Positions 27,878-36,303 of a stretch of DNA of 64,000 nucleotides are shown piece after piece. The notes below the pieces were generated by a model. The model saw only the letters and a list, made by a program, of their open reading frames with translations. It searched no databases and had not been told where the DNA came from. Numbering within the stretch: the stretch's first letter is position 1; each line of letters begins with the position of its first letter. The DNA comes from Hyphomicrobiales bacterium (GTDB lineage Bacteria > Pseudomonadota > Alphaproteobacteria > Rhizobiales > Rhizobiaceae), in NCBI GenBank assembly GCA_002709005.1, contig PAPH01000086.1, forward strand, positions 1-64,000, given 5' to 3'. The position numbers were made by a program, and so were the translations under genes.

Positions 27878-28793
27878 AATTTTCGGGCGATCCCTGAAAC
27901 CTCTGGGGTAGAAAGCGCGACTTTTCGGAAGCCGTCGTTTCGGTAATGAAATCGGCCACCGTCCTCAGGCGGGCCAGATCGCGCGCGGCCTCGTGGAACA
28001 CGATATAGTAGCCCCGCTCGATGCGCAGTTCCGGAAGCACGTTGATCAGTTCCGGATAATCCGCCGCGATATAATCATGCAGCACCGCGATGCCCGCGCC
28101 CGCACGCACCGCGCGGGTCTGTCCGATCGCGCTTGAAATCTCGAAATGGGCCGACCAGTTGCGAAGGATTTCGCGGGTGAAGTGCAATGACGGCGAGAAT
28201 ATCAGATCCTCGACATAGCTGATCAGCCGGTGGTGGCGCAGATCCTCGGCACTCTGCGGACGGCCCATCTCGGCGAGATATTCCTCGGACGCATAGAGCG
28301 ACAGCGAATAGTCCACCAGCTTGCGCGACACCAGCCGGCCGACCGCGGGCTGTTCCACTGTAACGGCGATATCCGCCTCTCGTTGCGGAAGGGAGAAGGA
28401 CCGCGGCACTGGTACGAGCTGCAGGGTCAGATCGGGATGGCGTGAGGTCAGCACCCCGAGCCGCTCGGCGAGGAAATGGACGCCGAAACCGTCCGGCGCC
28501 CCGATCCGCACGGTTCCGGAAATCGCGCTGTCGGTCTTTCCTAGGCCGGATTGCGCGGCCAGCATTTCCGCCTCCACCCGCTCGGCGTGAACGAGAAACG
28601 CCTCGCCCTCTCCGGTCAGCACGCATCCGTTGGTGCGCCGGATGAAAAGCTGGCTGTCGAGCGCGGTTTCGAGCGCCGTCAGGCGTCGCGCCGCCGTCGC
28701 ATGGTTCAATCCAAGCCGCCGCGAGGCGGCCAGAATTTGACCGCTTCGCGCCACCGCCAGAAACACCCTTATGTCGTCCCAGTTCAATGACAT
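27876..28793 (-). CDS. LysR-family transcriptional regulator
   Basis: A 305-residue LysR-type regulator: N-terminal winged helix-turn-helix (DDIRVFLAVARSGQILAASRRLGLNHATAARRLTALE, residues about 6-42), a linker helix, and a periplasmic-binding-protein-like effector domain from about residue 90. It is divergent from the MFS transporter gene, with about 120 nt between the start codons, the classic layout for a LysR protein that controls its neighbour. The effector is unknown. The start Met lies 2 codons before NWDDIRVF, as in relatives. Confidence 0.88.
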   Translation of the reverse strand: MSLNWDDIRVFLAVARSGQILAASRRLGLNHATAARRLTALETALDSQLFIRRTNGCVLTGEGEAFLVHAERVEAEMLAAQSGLGKTDSAISGTVRIGAPDGFGVHFLAERLGVLTSRHPDLTLQLVPVPRSFSLPQREADIAVTVEQPAVGRLVSRKLVDYSLSLYASEEYLAEMGRPQSAEDLRHHRLISYVEDLIFSPSLHFTREILRNWSAHFEISSAIGQTRAVRAGAGIAVLHDYIAADYPELINVLPELRIERGYYIVFHEAARDLARLRTVADFITETTASEKSRFLPQRFQGSPEN

Positions 28794-28915
28794 TCCGTTT
28801 TCATAGTCTGCTTGCCGAGCAAGTTGAAGCGGTTTGCGCCGGCGCTCCGACTTGCCGGATCCGGAGCACGGGCCTATGTGGTGAGCGTTCCCTCCACACC
28901 CTGAACGGAATTTTC

Positions 28916-30394
28916 ATGCAGGAGAGCAAGACCGGCCCCGCCCGACGGACTCCCCATGACGCGCATTCGGCGGCACGAGATCCGGCACCCTATGAAGGTC
29001 GCTGGATCGCCATGACAGTCATGCTGATCGCCGGCTTCATGAACCTGATCGACGTAACGATCGTCAACGTCGCGTTGCCGAGCCTTCAGACAAGCCTCGG
29101 CGCCACGGATTCCGGCATCGAATGGGTCGCCGCCGCCTATATCCTCTCCTTTTCAATAGGACTTTTGCCGTTCGGCCGGCTGGGGGATTATCTCGGGCGC
29201 AAACACGTTTTCCTGATCGGCGTGGCGTGCTTCACCATTGCCTCCACGCTGTGCGGGCTGGCGCCGAACATCGAGTTGCTGATTGCCGCCCGCGCCGTTC
29301 AGGGTCTGTCGGCGGCACTGATGACACCGCAAACCCTGGCGATCGCCCAGGTCATCTTTCCGCCGCACGAACGCGGAACCGCATTTTCGCTCTTCGGTCT
29401 GACGGCCGGGCTGGCGACGGTGACCGGTCCGCTGCTTGGCGGGGTGCTGATCGGCGCGGACATTTTCGGGCTCGACTGGCGCCCGATCTTTCTCGTCAAC
29501 ATTCCGGTGGGCGCCGTCGCCATTCTCCTCGGACTGCGCTTCATCCCCAAGAGCAGACCCAATTATGATGTCGGCTTCGATGTCGTCGGCATCCTGCTTG
29601 CAATTGCCGCCATGCTTTTCCTGGTCTTCCCCCTCGTCGAGGGACGGAATTTCGGCTGGCCGGCCTGGATATTCCTGATGCTCGCTGCCAGCCTGCCTGC
29701 CGGTTTTGCCTTCGCGTTCTGGCAGAAGGCACGGGCGCGGGCGAACCGTCCGCAGCTCATGCCGGCGAGCGTGCTCGGCAATCGCCAGTTCCTCGGCGGG
29801 GCTTTAATGACCACGCTCCTGTTTTCGTCGGTCCCCGGCCTGTTCCTCGTGCTTGCGGTCTTCCTTCAGGTCGGTTTCGGGCTCACGCCACTGCAATCCG
29901 GTCTGACGACGATGCCATTCTCTGTGGGCGTACTGACGGCCTCGCTCGTTGCCAACAGGCTGGGCGGTCGCTTCATGCGGCAGAGGATCATCATCGGCGC
30001 CGGCCTTCTCTTTTCGGCGATGTTCGGTTTGCGCATGGTCGTCGCCGGCGTGGGTGATGCCATCGTGAGCTGGCACTTCATCGCGCCCTTGTTCGCGGCG
30101 GGCCTTGGCCTTGGAACGACGATCCCGGCGATCTTCCAGACGGTCCTGTCCAATGTGGAAGGCCGGGACGCGGGCTCCGCCTCGGGCAGCCTTCAGTCCT
30201 TCCAGCAGGCCGGCGCGGCGCTGGGTGTGGCGGTCATGGGGCAGATCTTCTTCGGTCATTTCGGCGGTCAGGCGGCCGGATCGTCCCATGCGCAATTCAT
30301 CGAAGCTCTGAGGACATCGCTGATCTACAGCATGGTGGCCTTCGCGATGGTCGCCGCGGGCGGTGCCGTGATACGCTCTCACGGGTCGCGCTGA
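28916..30394 (+). CDS. MFS transporter, DHA2 (14-TM drug:H+ antiporter) family
   Basis: A 492-residue inner-membrane transporter with about 14 hydrophobic segments. The first helix carries the DHA2 signature NLIDVTIVNVALPSLQ; the loop 2-3 motif reads GRLGDYLGRKHVF; motif C-like GPLLGGVLIG is present. It probably exports drugs, dyes or a metabolite using the proton gradient. I placed the start at ATG 28916 because the longer open frame would run into the divergent lysR gene and lacks transporter features. Regulation by the adjacent LysR protein is inferred. Confidence 0.87.
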   Translation: MQESKTGPARRTPHDAHSAARDPAPYEGRWIAMTVMLIAGFMNLIDVTIVNVALPSLQTSLGATDSGIEWVAAAYILSFSIGLLPFGRLGDYLGRKHVFLIGVACFTIASTLCGLAPNIELLIAARAVQGLSAALMTPQTLAIAQVIFPPHERGTAFSLFGLTAGLATVTGPLLGGVLIGADIFGLDWRPIFLVNIPVGAVAILLGLRFIPKSRPNYDVGFDVVGILLAIAAMLFLVFPLVEGRNFGWPAWIFLMLAASLPAGFAFAFWQKARARANRPQLMPASVLGNRQFLGGALMTTLLFSSVPGLFLVLAVFLQVGFGLTPLQSGLTTMPFSVGVLTASLVANRLGGRFMRQRIIIGAGLLFSAMFGLRMVVAGVGDAIVSWHFIAPLFAAGLGLGTTIPAIFQTVLSNVEGRDAGSASGSLQSFQQAGAALGVAVMGQIFFGHFGGQAAGSSHAQFIEALRTSLIYSMVAFAMVAAGGAVIRSHGSR

Positions 30395-30429
30395 GGGCGC
30401 CCTGTCAAAGTTCAAACGCGGGAAGAACG

Positions 30430-30768
30430 ATGCCGATCGAACTCTCTCACGACATGATCCGCAAATTCGAGGAAGTCACCGGGATCGCCCCCATCGAGGT
30501 GCAGGCATCCGAGGAGCAGGCCTATTCGCTCGGCAAGGCCGGGAAGGACGTCGAAAAAGCGATTGCCCGGCTCAAGGAAGCCGCGCCCGGAACCTCCGAA
30601 CGCGAGAATTGCCTGTGGGAGGCAAGCGATGCCGTCTGGCGCTATTTCATCCAGCGCGAGGCCTGCGGGGTTCGCGACCACCGGCAGGCGGTGCGCTTTT
30701 ACGGCATACCCGGCGAGGTGCTCGCCCGGCTTGGCGCGCGTCCCGCCGCCAAGCCGGGCGTCGTCTGA
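30430..30768 (+). CDS. Small conserved protein, possibly DUF6665-like
   Basis: A 112-residue, soluble, mostly helical protein. The C-terminal half (WEASDAVWRYFIQREACGVRDHRQAVRFYGIPGEVLARLG) looks like a conserved alphaproteobacterial family that I associate, with modest certainty, with DUF6665. There is no catalytic motif, signal peptide or membrane segment. It sits 35 nt after the MFS gene on the same strand and may be co-transcribed. An imperfect palindromic element follows it. Function unknown. Confidence 0.7.
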   Translation: MPIELSHDMIRKFEEVTGIAPIEVQASEEQAYSLGKAGKDVEKAIARLKEAAPGTSERENCLWEASDAVWRYFIQREACGVRDHRQAVRFYGIPGEVLARLGARPAAKPGVV

Positions 30769-30787
30769 CTAGACCGCTTCTTCTTCA

Positions 30788-30832
30788 GAGCAACTTCAAT
30801 TTTGCCGGTTCCGTCAAAGCCCGAAACTGCTC
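30788..30832. repeat. Imperfect palindromic intergenic element
   Basis: Arms GAGCAACTT and AAACTGCTC (both ends GAGCA/TGCTC) bracket about 27 nt. The element lies between the convergent small gene and the RND transporter gene. It shares end motifs and position type with the element at 26036-26078, suggesting a dispersed rhizobial intergenic palindrome that may act as a terminator. Confidence 0.4.
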
Positions 30833-30835
30833 CAA

Positions 30836-33800
30836 TCAGATGCCGTGGCCGGCGGCCGCGTCGAGTTCCCGCTTGAGCCGTTCCTCTTCCTCGACCGTCG
30901 GCTTGGAGAAGCGGGCGAGCGCCAGATAGGCGACGGGGGTGACGAAGAGCGTCGCGGCCGTCGCCAGCCCCAGTCCACCGACGATCACCCAGCCGAGCGC
31001 TGTGCGTGCCTCGGCACCTGCGCCCGCGGCGAAGACCAGCGGCAGGGCGCCGAGCACGGTCGAGACCATCGTCATCATCACCGGGCGCAGACGGATCAGC
31101 GAAGCCTGCTCCACCGCCTCTCGGACGGAGTGTCCCTGGTTTCTCAGCTGGTTGGCGAATTCCACGATGAGAATGCCGTTCTTTGCCATAACCCCGACAA
31201 GCAGCACCAGTCCGATCTGGCTGTAGACGTTGAGCGTGCCGCCGGTCAGCAATATGGCGAACACGGCACAGGCAAGCCCGATGGGAACCGTCGCCATGAT
31301 GATCAGCGCCGATATGAAACTCTCGAACTGTGCCGCAAGCACCAGAAGCACGACGATGATCGCGATGGCGAAGGTCGTCACCATGTCGCGCGAGGACTGG
31401 TCCAGCGTGGCGGCCTCCGCAAGCGGAATGACGCGGGCACCGGGGGGCAGGATGGGTTCTGCGAGCCGCACCACTTCCCGGTAAGCGTCGCCGAGGGCCA
31501 GTTGCTCGGTCAGTCCGGTGGTGATCGACACCGAGCGGAGTTGTTCCTCTCGATTGAGTGAAGGGGACACTGCCTTTTCCGTCAGCGATGCGATCGTTGA
31601 CATCGGCACCATCCGGCCATCGCCGGTCTTCAGATAGATGCTTTCGAGATCGGTCGGGTCGTTGATCGGCGAGGTCGTCGAGATCAGCTTGACCGGGTAG
31701 GAGCGGTCCTGGATGAAGACCTCCGTCACCTCGCTGCCGTCGAGCAGCGCCTGCATGGCTTCCGCAAGACCGTTGATGTCGATGCCGAGATCGTTCGCCC
31801 GCTCCCGGTCGATGGAGACCGAAAGCTGTGGTTGCGTCGTCTCGTAGGACATCCGCACCTGATCGAAACGCGGATCGTCCTCCAGTAGCCGGACCATCTC
31901 CTCGGCTGCGTTGCCGAGGCTCTGGTAGCTGTTGCCGACGAAGGCGAATTGCAGACCCTGGCCGGCGCCGCGGATGCCGAGACTGTTGGGCTGGAAGGCA
32001 AAGGCGCGGATGCCGGGGATCCGCGAGGCCGCTTCATTGATGTCGGCGGAGATTTCCGCCTGGCTGCGGGTACGTTCGTCCCAGGGCGCGAGCGTGAGAA
32101 CCATGAAGCCGGAATTAGCGTTGCCCCCGCGCCCGCCCATGGCGAACATGTTCTGGATTTCGCCGCTGTCGCGCAGCGGCTGCAAGAGGTTTTCGAGCTC
32201 GCGCATCCGCGCGGATGTGTAATCGAGGCTCACGCCCTGCGGAGCGGAAATCCGCATCAGCGCGACGGCGCGGTCTTCCTGCGGCGTCAGCTCCTGCGGA
32301 ACGGTGGAGAGAAGGGCAAAGGCCGTGCCGCAGATGAGAACTGCGATCAGCGCGACCACTACCGGCAGGTCGAGCGCCAGCCGAAGAAGTCGCCGATAGG
32401 TCTCTGCGAGCAGCAAGCCGAAGCGGCCGAACGTGCCATGTTTCTCTTCCTCGCCTTCCGCGCGTTCCGGCCTGGGCTTGATGATCCGCGAGGCCAGCAT
32501 CGGGCACAGCGTCAGCGCCACGAAGCTGGAAAGCAGTACCGAGAAGGCGAGCACGAAACCGAATTCCTGAAACAGACTGCCCGCCTGTCCCGGCAGGAAG
32601 GACAGCGGCACGAACACGGCCGCAAGCGTTGCCGTGGTGGCGATGACGGCGAAGAAGACCTCGCTCGTTGCAATCACCGCCGCCGCGCGGATGCCGAGGC
32701 CCTGATTGCGCTTGCGCACGATGTTCTCGAGCACGACGATGGCGTCGTCCACCACCATGCCGGTCGCCAGCACGAGCGCCAGCAGGGTCAGGATGTTGAT
32801 GGAAAATCCGAGCAGGTAGATCGCCGCGAACGTGCCGATCAGCGCGACGGGGAGGGTAACTGCGGGAATGATCGTCGCGCGCCAGTCGAGCAGGAAGATG
32901 TAGATGATCAGGATCACCACGCCCGTGGCAATCAGCAGGGAACGGACGACTTCCTCGATGGCGCCGGCGATGAAGGTCGCGTCGTCGCCGGTCACTCGGA
33001 TCTCGACCCCGTCGGGGAGGATTGTCTGAAGATCGGCCGCTGCCTGGCGCACCCCTTGCGAGATTTCCAGCGTGTTGGACTTCGCCTGGCGGATGATTCC
33101 CATGCCGATTCCGGTCTTGCCGTTGGCGCGCAGGGTGGAATCGCCCGGATCGGGGCCCAGTGTGACGTTGGCGACATCGGCGATACGGACCCGGTCATTG
33201 ACGTAGAGCGCCTCGAATTCCTCGGGGGTGGTGACGTCGGCGGTCGCACGAACGACAATGTCCTGCGTCGTCGCGGTCAGTGTTCCCGCCGGAACATCGA
33301 AGGCGACGTTGTCGAGCGTGGTCCTGATATTGCCGACGGTCAGGCCGAGCGCGGCGAGCCGCGACTGGTCGATGTCGATGCGGAAGATTTTCTCGCGATC
33401 GCCGTAGACCTGCACGTCGGCGACGCCGGGGACCGAGGCGAGGCGGTCCACCACCTCGTCCTCCACAAGCACCGTCATGTCCTGAACGCTCATCGTGTCC
33501 GACGTGACCGCCAGCCGCATCACCGGTTCCGCGTTCGCGTCCGCCTTGACGATCTGCGGATCGTCGGCGTCGTCGGGCAGGTTTCTGGTCACCCGGCCGA
33601 TCGCGTCACGCACGTCGGCGGCCGCGGCCGACAGATCGGTGCTGTCGGAGAATTCGACGGTCACCCTGCTTCGCCCGAAGGATGACGAGGAGGAAATGTT
33701 CGTCACGCCCGAGACGCGGGCAACGCCCCCTTCGATGATCGCCGTCACCTCGCGGTCGATCGTCTCGGGCGCGGCGCCGGTATAATTGGTGGAGATCGAA

Positions 33801-33982
33801 ATCACCGGCCGGTCCACATCGGGAAGTTCGCGGATTTCACCCCCGAGAATGCCGGCGAGGCCCGCCACCACCACCAGCAGGCTGAGCACGATGGCGAAGA
33901 CCGGACGGCGCACGAAGAGGCCGCCTTTCGCACTCTGGGTGTTCGGATCGCTCGGCGCGGGTTGCTTCTCGATGTTGGTCAT
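30836..33982 (-). CDS. RND multidrug efflux transporter, inner-membrane subunit
   Basis: A 1048-residue hydrophobic/amphiphilic efflux exchanger (AcrB about 1049). It has the first transmembrane helix after FVRRPVFAIVLSLLVVVAG, large periplasmic loops, and the TM4 proton-relay aspartates in LVLATGMVVDDAIVVLENI. The closing segment includes NGILIVEFANQLR. It works with a membrane fusion protein and an outer-membrane channel. The start ATG overlaps the stop of the fusion-protein gene by one base (TGATG). No outer-membrane factor gene is adjacent, so it must borrow a TolC-type channel. The substrate is unknown. Confidence 0.94.
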   Translation of the reverse strand: MTNIEKQPAPSDPNTQSAKGGLFVRRPVFAIVLSLLVVVAGLAGILGGEIRELPDVDRPVISISTNYTGAAPETIDREVTAIIEGGVARVSGVTNISSSSSFGRSRVTVEFSDSTDLSAAAADVRDAIGRVTRNLPDDADDPQIVKADANAEPVMRLAVTSDTMSVQDMTVLVEDEVVDRLASVPGVADVQVYGDREKIFRIDIDQSRLAALGLTVGNIRTTLDNVAFDVPAGTLTATTQDIVVRATADVTTPEEFEALYVNDRVRIADVANVTLGPDPGDSTLRANGKTGIGMGIIRQAKSNTLEISQGVRQAAADLQTILPDGVEIRVTGDDATFIAGAIEEVVRSLLIATGVVILIIYIFLLDWRATIIPAVTLPVALIGTFAAIYLLGFSINILTLLALVLATGMVVDDAIVVLENIVRKRNQGLGIRAAAVIATSEVFFAVIATTATLAAVFVPLSFLPGQAGSLFQEFGFVLAFSVLLSSFVALTLCPMLASRIIKPRPERAEGEEEKHGTFGRFGLLLAETYRRLLRLALDLPVVVALIAVLICGTAFALLSTVPQELTPQEDRAVALMRISAPQGVSLDYTSARMRELENLLQPLRDSGEIQNMFAMGGRGGNANSGFMVLTLAPWDERTRSQAEISADINEAASRIPGIRAFAFQPNSLGIRGAGQGLQFAFVGNSYQSLGNAAEEMVRLLEDDPRFDQVRMSYETTQPQLSVSIDRERANDLGIDINGLAEAMQALLDGSEVTEVFIQDRSYPVKLISTTSPINDPTDLESIYLKTGDGRMVPMSTIASLTEKAVSPSLNREEQLRSVSITTGLTEQLALGDAYREVVRLAEPILPPGARVIPLAEAATLDQSSRDMVTTFAIAIIVVLLVLAAQFESFISALIIMATVPIGLACAVFAILLTGGTLNVYSQIGLVLLVGVMAKNGILIVEFANQLRNQGHSVREAVEQASLIRLRPVMMTMVSTVLGALPLVFAAGAGAEARTALGWVIVGGLGLATAATLFVTPVAYLALARFSKPTVEEEERLKRELDAAAGHGI

Positions 33983-35214
33983 CAGCCCGCCTCCGCCGGG
34001 GACTTGGGAGCGCCGGTCGCGGTGCGGCCGTTGTCGACGGTCTTGCCTCCGCTGTCCGCGTTTTCGTCGGATTGAGGCGCGTTCGGTCCGACGATGTCGA
34101 CCTCGCCGCCGGCCCGCACGTTCTGAACGCCTTCGGTGATGATGAGATCGCCCGGTTCGATGCCGGCGTCCACGAGAACGGATTCCGCATTTCGCTGGAT
34201 GATGGCGACGTCGACACGCTCGGCCTTGCCGTCGGTCACCCGCCATACATAGGAGCCGTTCGAATCCCACTGGATCGTCAGGGGATCGACACTCGGATAG
34301 GTCTCGCCCGGGAAGCTCATGCGGATCTGGAAGGACATGCCGGCGCGGAGGCGGTCGTCGGCATTGGGGATGTCGGCGCGCACCCGCAAGGTGCGGCTTT
34401 CCTGGTCTAGCCGGTTGTCGAGCGCGCTGACCTCGCCTTTAAAAGCCTCTCCCGGCCGCGCGATCGAGACGGCTTCCACCGGCGTGCCAATGGAGACGGC
34501 GCCCACCAGACGCTCCGGAATGTAGAATTCGAGCAGGATGTGCTCGCGGTCATCGATTATGGAGACCACCGTCTGGTTGGTGACGAAGTCGCCGGGATTG
34601 ACGTTGAGGATGCCGATCGTGCCGGAAATGGGCGCCCTGATCGTGCGCCGTTCGAGATTGAGCTCGGCCTGTCGCACGGCGAGTTGGGCGCTTTCGAGTT
34701 CCGTCCGCGCGGTGTCGGCTTCCACCGAACTGATGGTGCGCTGCTTGAGCAGGTTCTCGGTTCGCTCGACCCTGTCCTCCGCGGTTTTGACCGCAAGCCG
34801 CGCCTGATCGAGCGCGATGGTCTCTTCTCTCGCATCGAGATGGGCGATGACGTCGCCGGCCTCGACGGTTGCGCCTGAAGTGACCTCGATCGTGTCGATC
34901 TGTCCGGAAACCTGGGGCTGTACGGAAACGGTGCGTATCGCCGCACCAGTGCCGATTGCCGAGAAGCGGTCGTTGATTACGCCGGTATCGGCGGCTTCAA
35001 CCATTGCCTTGGCCTGGCCGCGGCCTCCGAAACCGCGCCGTCCGCCCGCGCCACCGCCGCCGTTTCCACCCTCGTTCGCGGCTGTCATGGAGGCGGGGAC
35101 GGGCACGCCGAGATCCGCCAGCGTGGACGCTGCGTTCGGATCGAACTTGATCCAGAGAAAGAGGGCGATGGCCAGGACGACGATCGAGGCCAACAGCTGT
35201 TTCCAGAATTTCAT
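33982..35214 (-). CDS. RND efflux membrane fusion protein (HlyD/AcrA type)
   Basis: A 410-residue periplasmic adaptor with one N-terminal membrane anchor (LLASIVVLAIALFLWIKF). A glycine-rich low-complexity segment (about residues 47-68) follows, then the biotinyl-lipoyl half motif (SVQPQVSGQIDTIEVTSGATVEAGDVIAHLD), an alpha-hairpin coiled coil, and the second lipoyl half (APISGTIGILNVNPGDFV). The C-terminus is a charged, disordered tail. ATG 35214 was chosen over a longer frame because the anchor begins there. Anchoring by a helix rather than a lipid differs from AcrA. Together with the following gene it forms a two-gene efflux operon. Confidence 0.91.
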   Translation of the reverse strand: MKFWKQLLASIVVLAIALFLWIKFDPNAASTLADLGVPVPASMTAANEGGNGGGGAGGRRGFGGRGQAKAMVEAADTGVINDRFSAIGTGAAIRTVSVQPQVSGQIDTIEVTSGATVEAGDVIAHLDAREETIALDQARLAVKTAEDRVERTENLLKQRTISSVEADTARTELESAQLAVRQAELNLERRTIRAPISGTIGILNVNPGDFVTNQTVVSIIDDREHILLEFYIPERLVGAVSIGTPVEAVSIARPGEAFKGEVSALDNRLDQESRTLRVRADIPNADDRLRAGMSFQIRMSFPGETYPSVDPLTIQWDSNGSYVWRVTDGKAERVDVAIIQRNAESVLVDAGIEPGDLIITEGVQNVRAGGEVDIVGPNAPQSDENADSGGKTVDNGRTATGAPKSPAEAG

Positions 35215-35635
35215 ACTCTGCTTTCCAAATGGCGGGCGGAGCGCATTATGCTCCCGGCATGGTGCGGCGCAATGGGTGGCGCGCCTCAACTTTACTTTAT
35301 TCGGTGCGGTGCCGCTGACCTGTTTTGCACGGCCCCAATGTCCTGTTTCGCATGGCCTATGTGAATGCCCCCTGAATGGGACGGGGAACGATTCCCCAAA
35401 ACTGGCCCGCGGTGTTTTGCGCTCTGTTAACTTCCTGTGTGCTCAATAGCGGCAGGAAGGGCCATGTGCCCGGCATGACGCCATCCGCCAGGGCCTGTCG
35501 AGGCCGGAACACATGAAAGTGCCACGGGATCGACTTTCCCGCCGGAAAACGTGTTCAGCAGCACAATTTGGTGAAGTCACGGCAGCACGGCATGGCCGCG
35601 CCCGGACTGAGCGGACAGCGGAACCGGGGAACGCG
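35215..35635. promoter_or_regulatory. Divergent intergenic region between efflux operon and cheW
   Basis: This 421-nt region has no convincing gene. It contains an imperfect tandem repeat of about 22 bp (35319-35341 and 35342-35363, unit CCTGTTTYGCAYGGCC plus flank). It also has a GGGGAA-CGA-TTCCCC palindrome at 35383-35397. Both lie upstream of the membrane-fusion-protein start and could be regulator binding sites for the efflux operon. A TTAACT-type element near 35428 may belong to the cheW promoter, but I cannot define it. No tRNA or other RNA gene is visible. Confidence 0.4.
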
Positions 35636-36103
35636 ATGAGCTTCAATCAGAATTCTTCCAAGAGCAGCGGTCTCGAGATCATTTCCTTTCATCTCGGCGA
35701 TCAGGTTTTCAGCGTCAACATCATGTCCGTGCGCGAAATCCGCGGCTGGGCGCCGGTCACCCCGCTGGCCCATTCGCCCGCCCACGTGCTCGGCGTCATC
35801 AATCTGCGCGGCACGGTGATCCCGGTCATCGACATGGCGATCCGCCTCGGCCTCGAACCGATCGAACCGACCGAGCGTTCCGCCATCATCGTCGCCGACA
35901 TCCGCAATCAGCTCGTCGGCCTTCTCGTCGAATACGTGTCCGACATGATCACGGTCGATTCCGAGCAGATGCAGACCGTTCCCGAGGTCGGCGGCAATTC
36001 CGTCCAGGCCATGACATCGGCGATCATCTCCCAGGAGAACCAGATGATCTCGCATCTCGATCTGGATGCCGTGCTCCAGGAAATCGGTCAGCTCGCCGCC
36101 TGA
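35636..36103 (+). CDS. cheW: Chemotaxis adaptor protein CheW
   Basis: Couples chemoreceptors to the CheA kinase at the cytoplasmic membrane. The 155-residue protein is a single CheW domain, with IISFHLGDQVFSVNIMSVREI at its start and GVINLRGTVIPVIDMAIRLGL in the middle. The start ATG follows a GGGGAACGCG stretch. No other chemotaxis or flagellar gene lies nearby, so this is an isolated cheW, as seen for second copies in rhizobia. A strong terminator lies 27 nt after the stop. Confidence 0.93.
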   Translation: MSFNQNSSKSSGLEIISFHLGDQVFSVNIMSVREIRGWAPVTPLAHSPAHVLGVINLRGTVIPVIDMAIRLGLEPIEPTERSAIIVADIRNQLVGLLVEYVSDMITVDSEQMQTVPEVGGNSVQAMTSAIISQENQMISHLDLDAVLQEIGQLAA

Positions 36104-36130
36104 CCACCGAAAACACACCGCATTCATCAA

Positions 36131-36155
36131 CGCCGCCCGCCTGGGCGGCGTTTTT
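36131..36155 (+). terminator. Rho-independent terminator after cheW
   Basis: Perfect 8-bp GC stem CGCCGCCC/GGGCGGCG (36131-36138 and 36143-36150) with a 4-nt loop, followed immediately by TTTTT. A textbook intrinsic terminator that separates cheW from the transglutaminase/ATP-grasp operon downstream. Confidence 0.88.
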
Positions 36156-36303
36156 CGTTTGGACGGGCGGAGCCGAAGTCCCGATATTTGGGTGGCTATC
36201 ACCGCCTTGACGGGCTTCCGTCGCTGAAACACTTTGATTTGGCGCGTCTTCGGTCTACCTAGATTGTTGAGCCCTTTGTTATTTCAGGAGTGCGGACGCC
36301 TTT

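Noticed and set aside
31949-33685. 578-codon plus-strand frame opposite the RND transporter
   Set aside because: The minus-strand RND protein has the full transporter pattern; this frame is its His/Arg-rich shadow.
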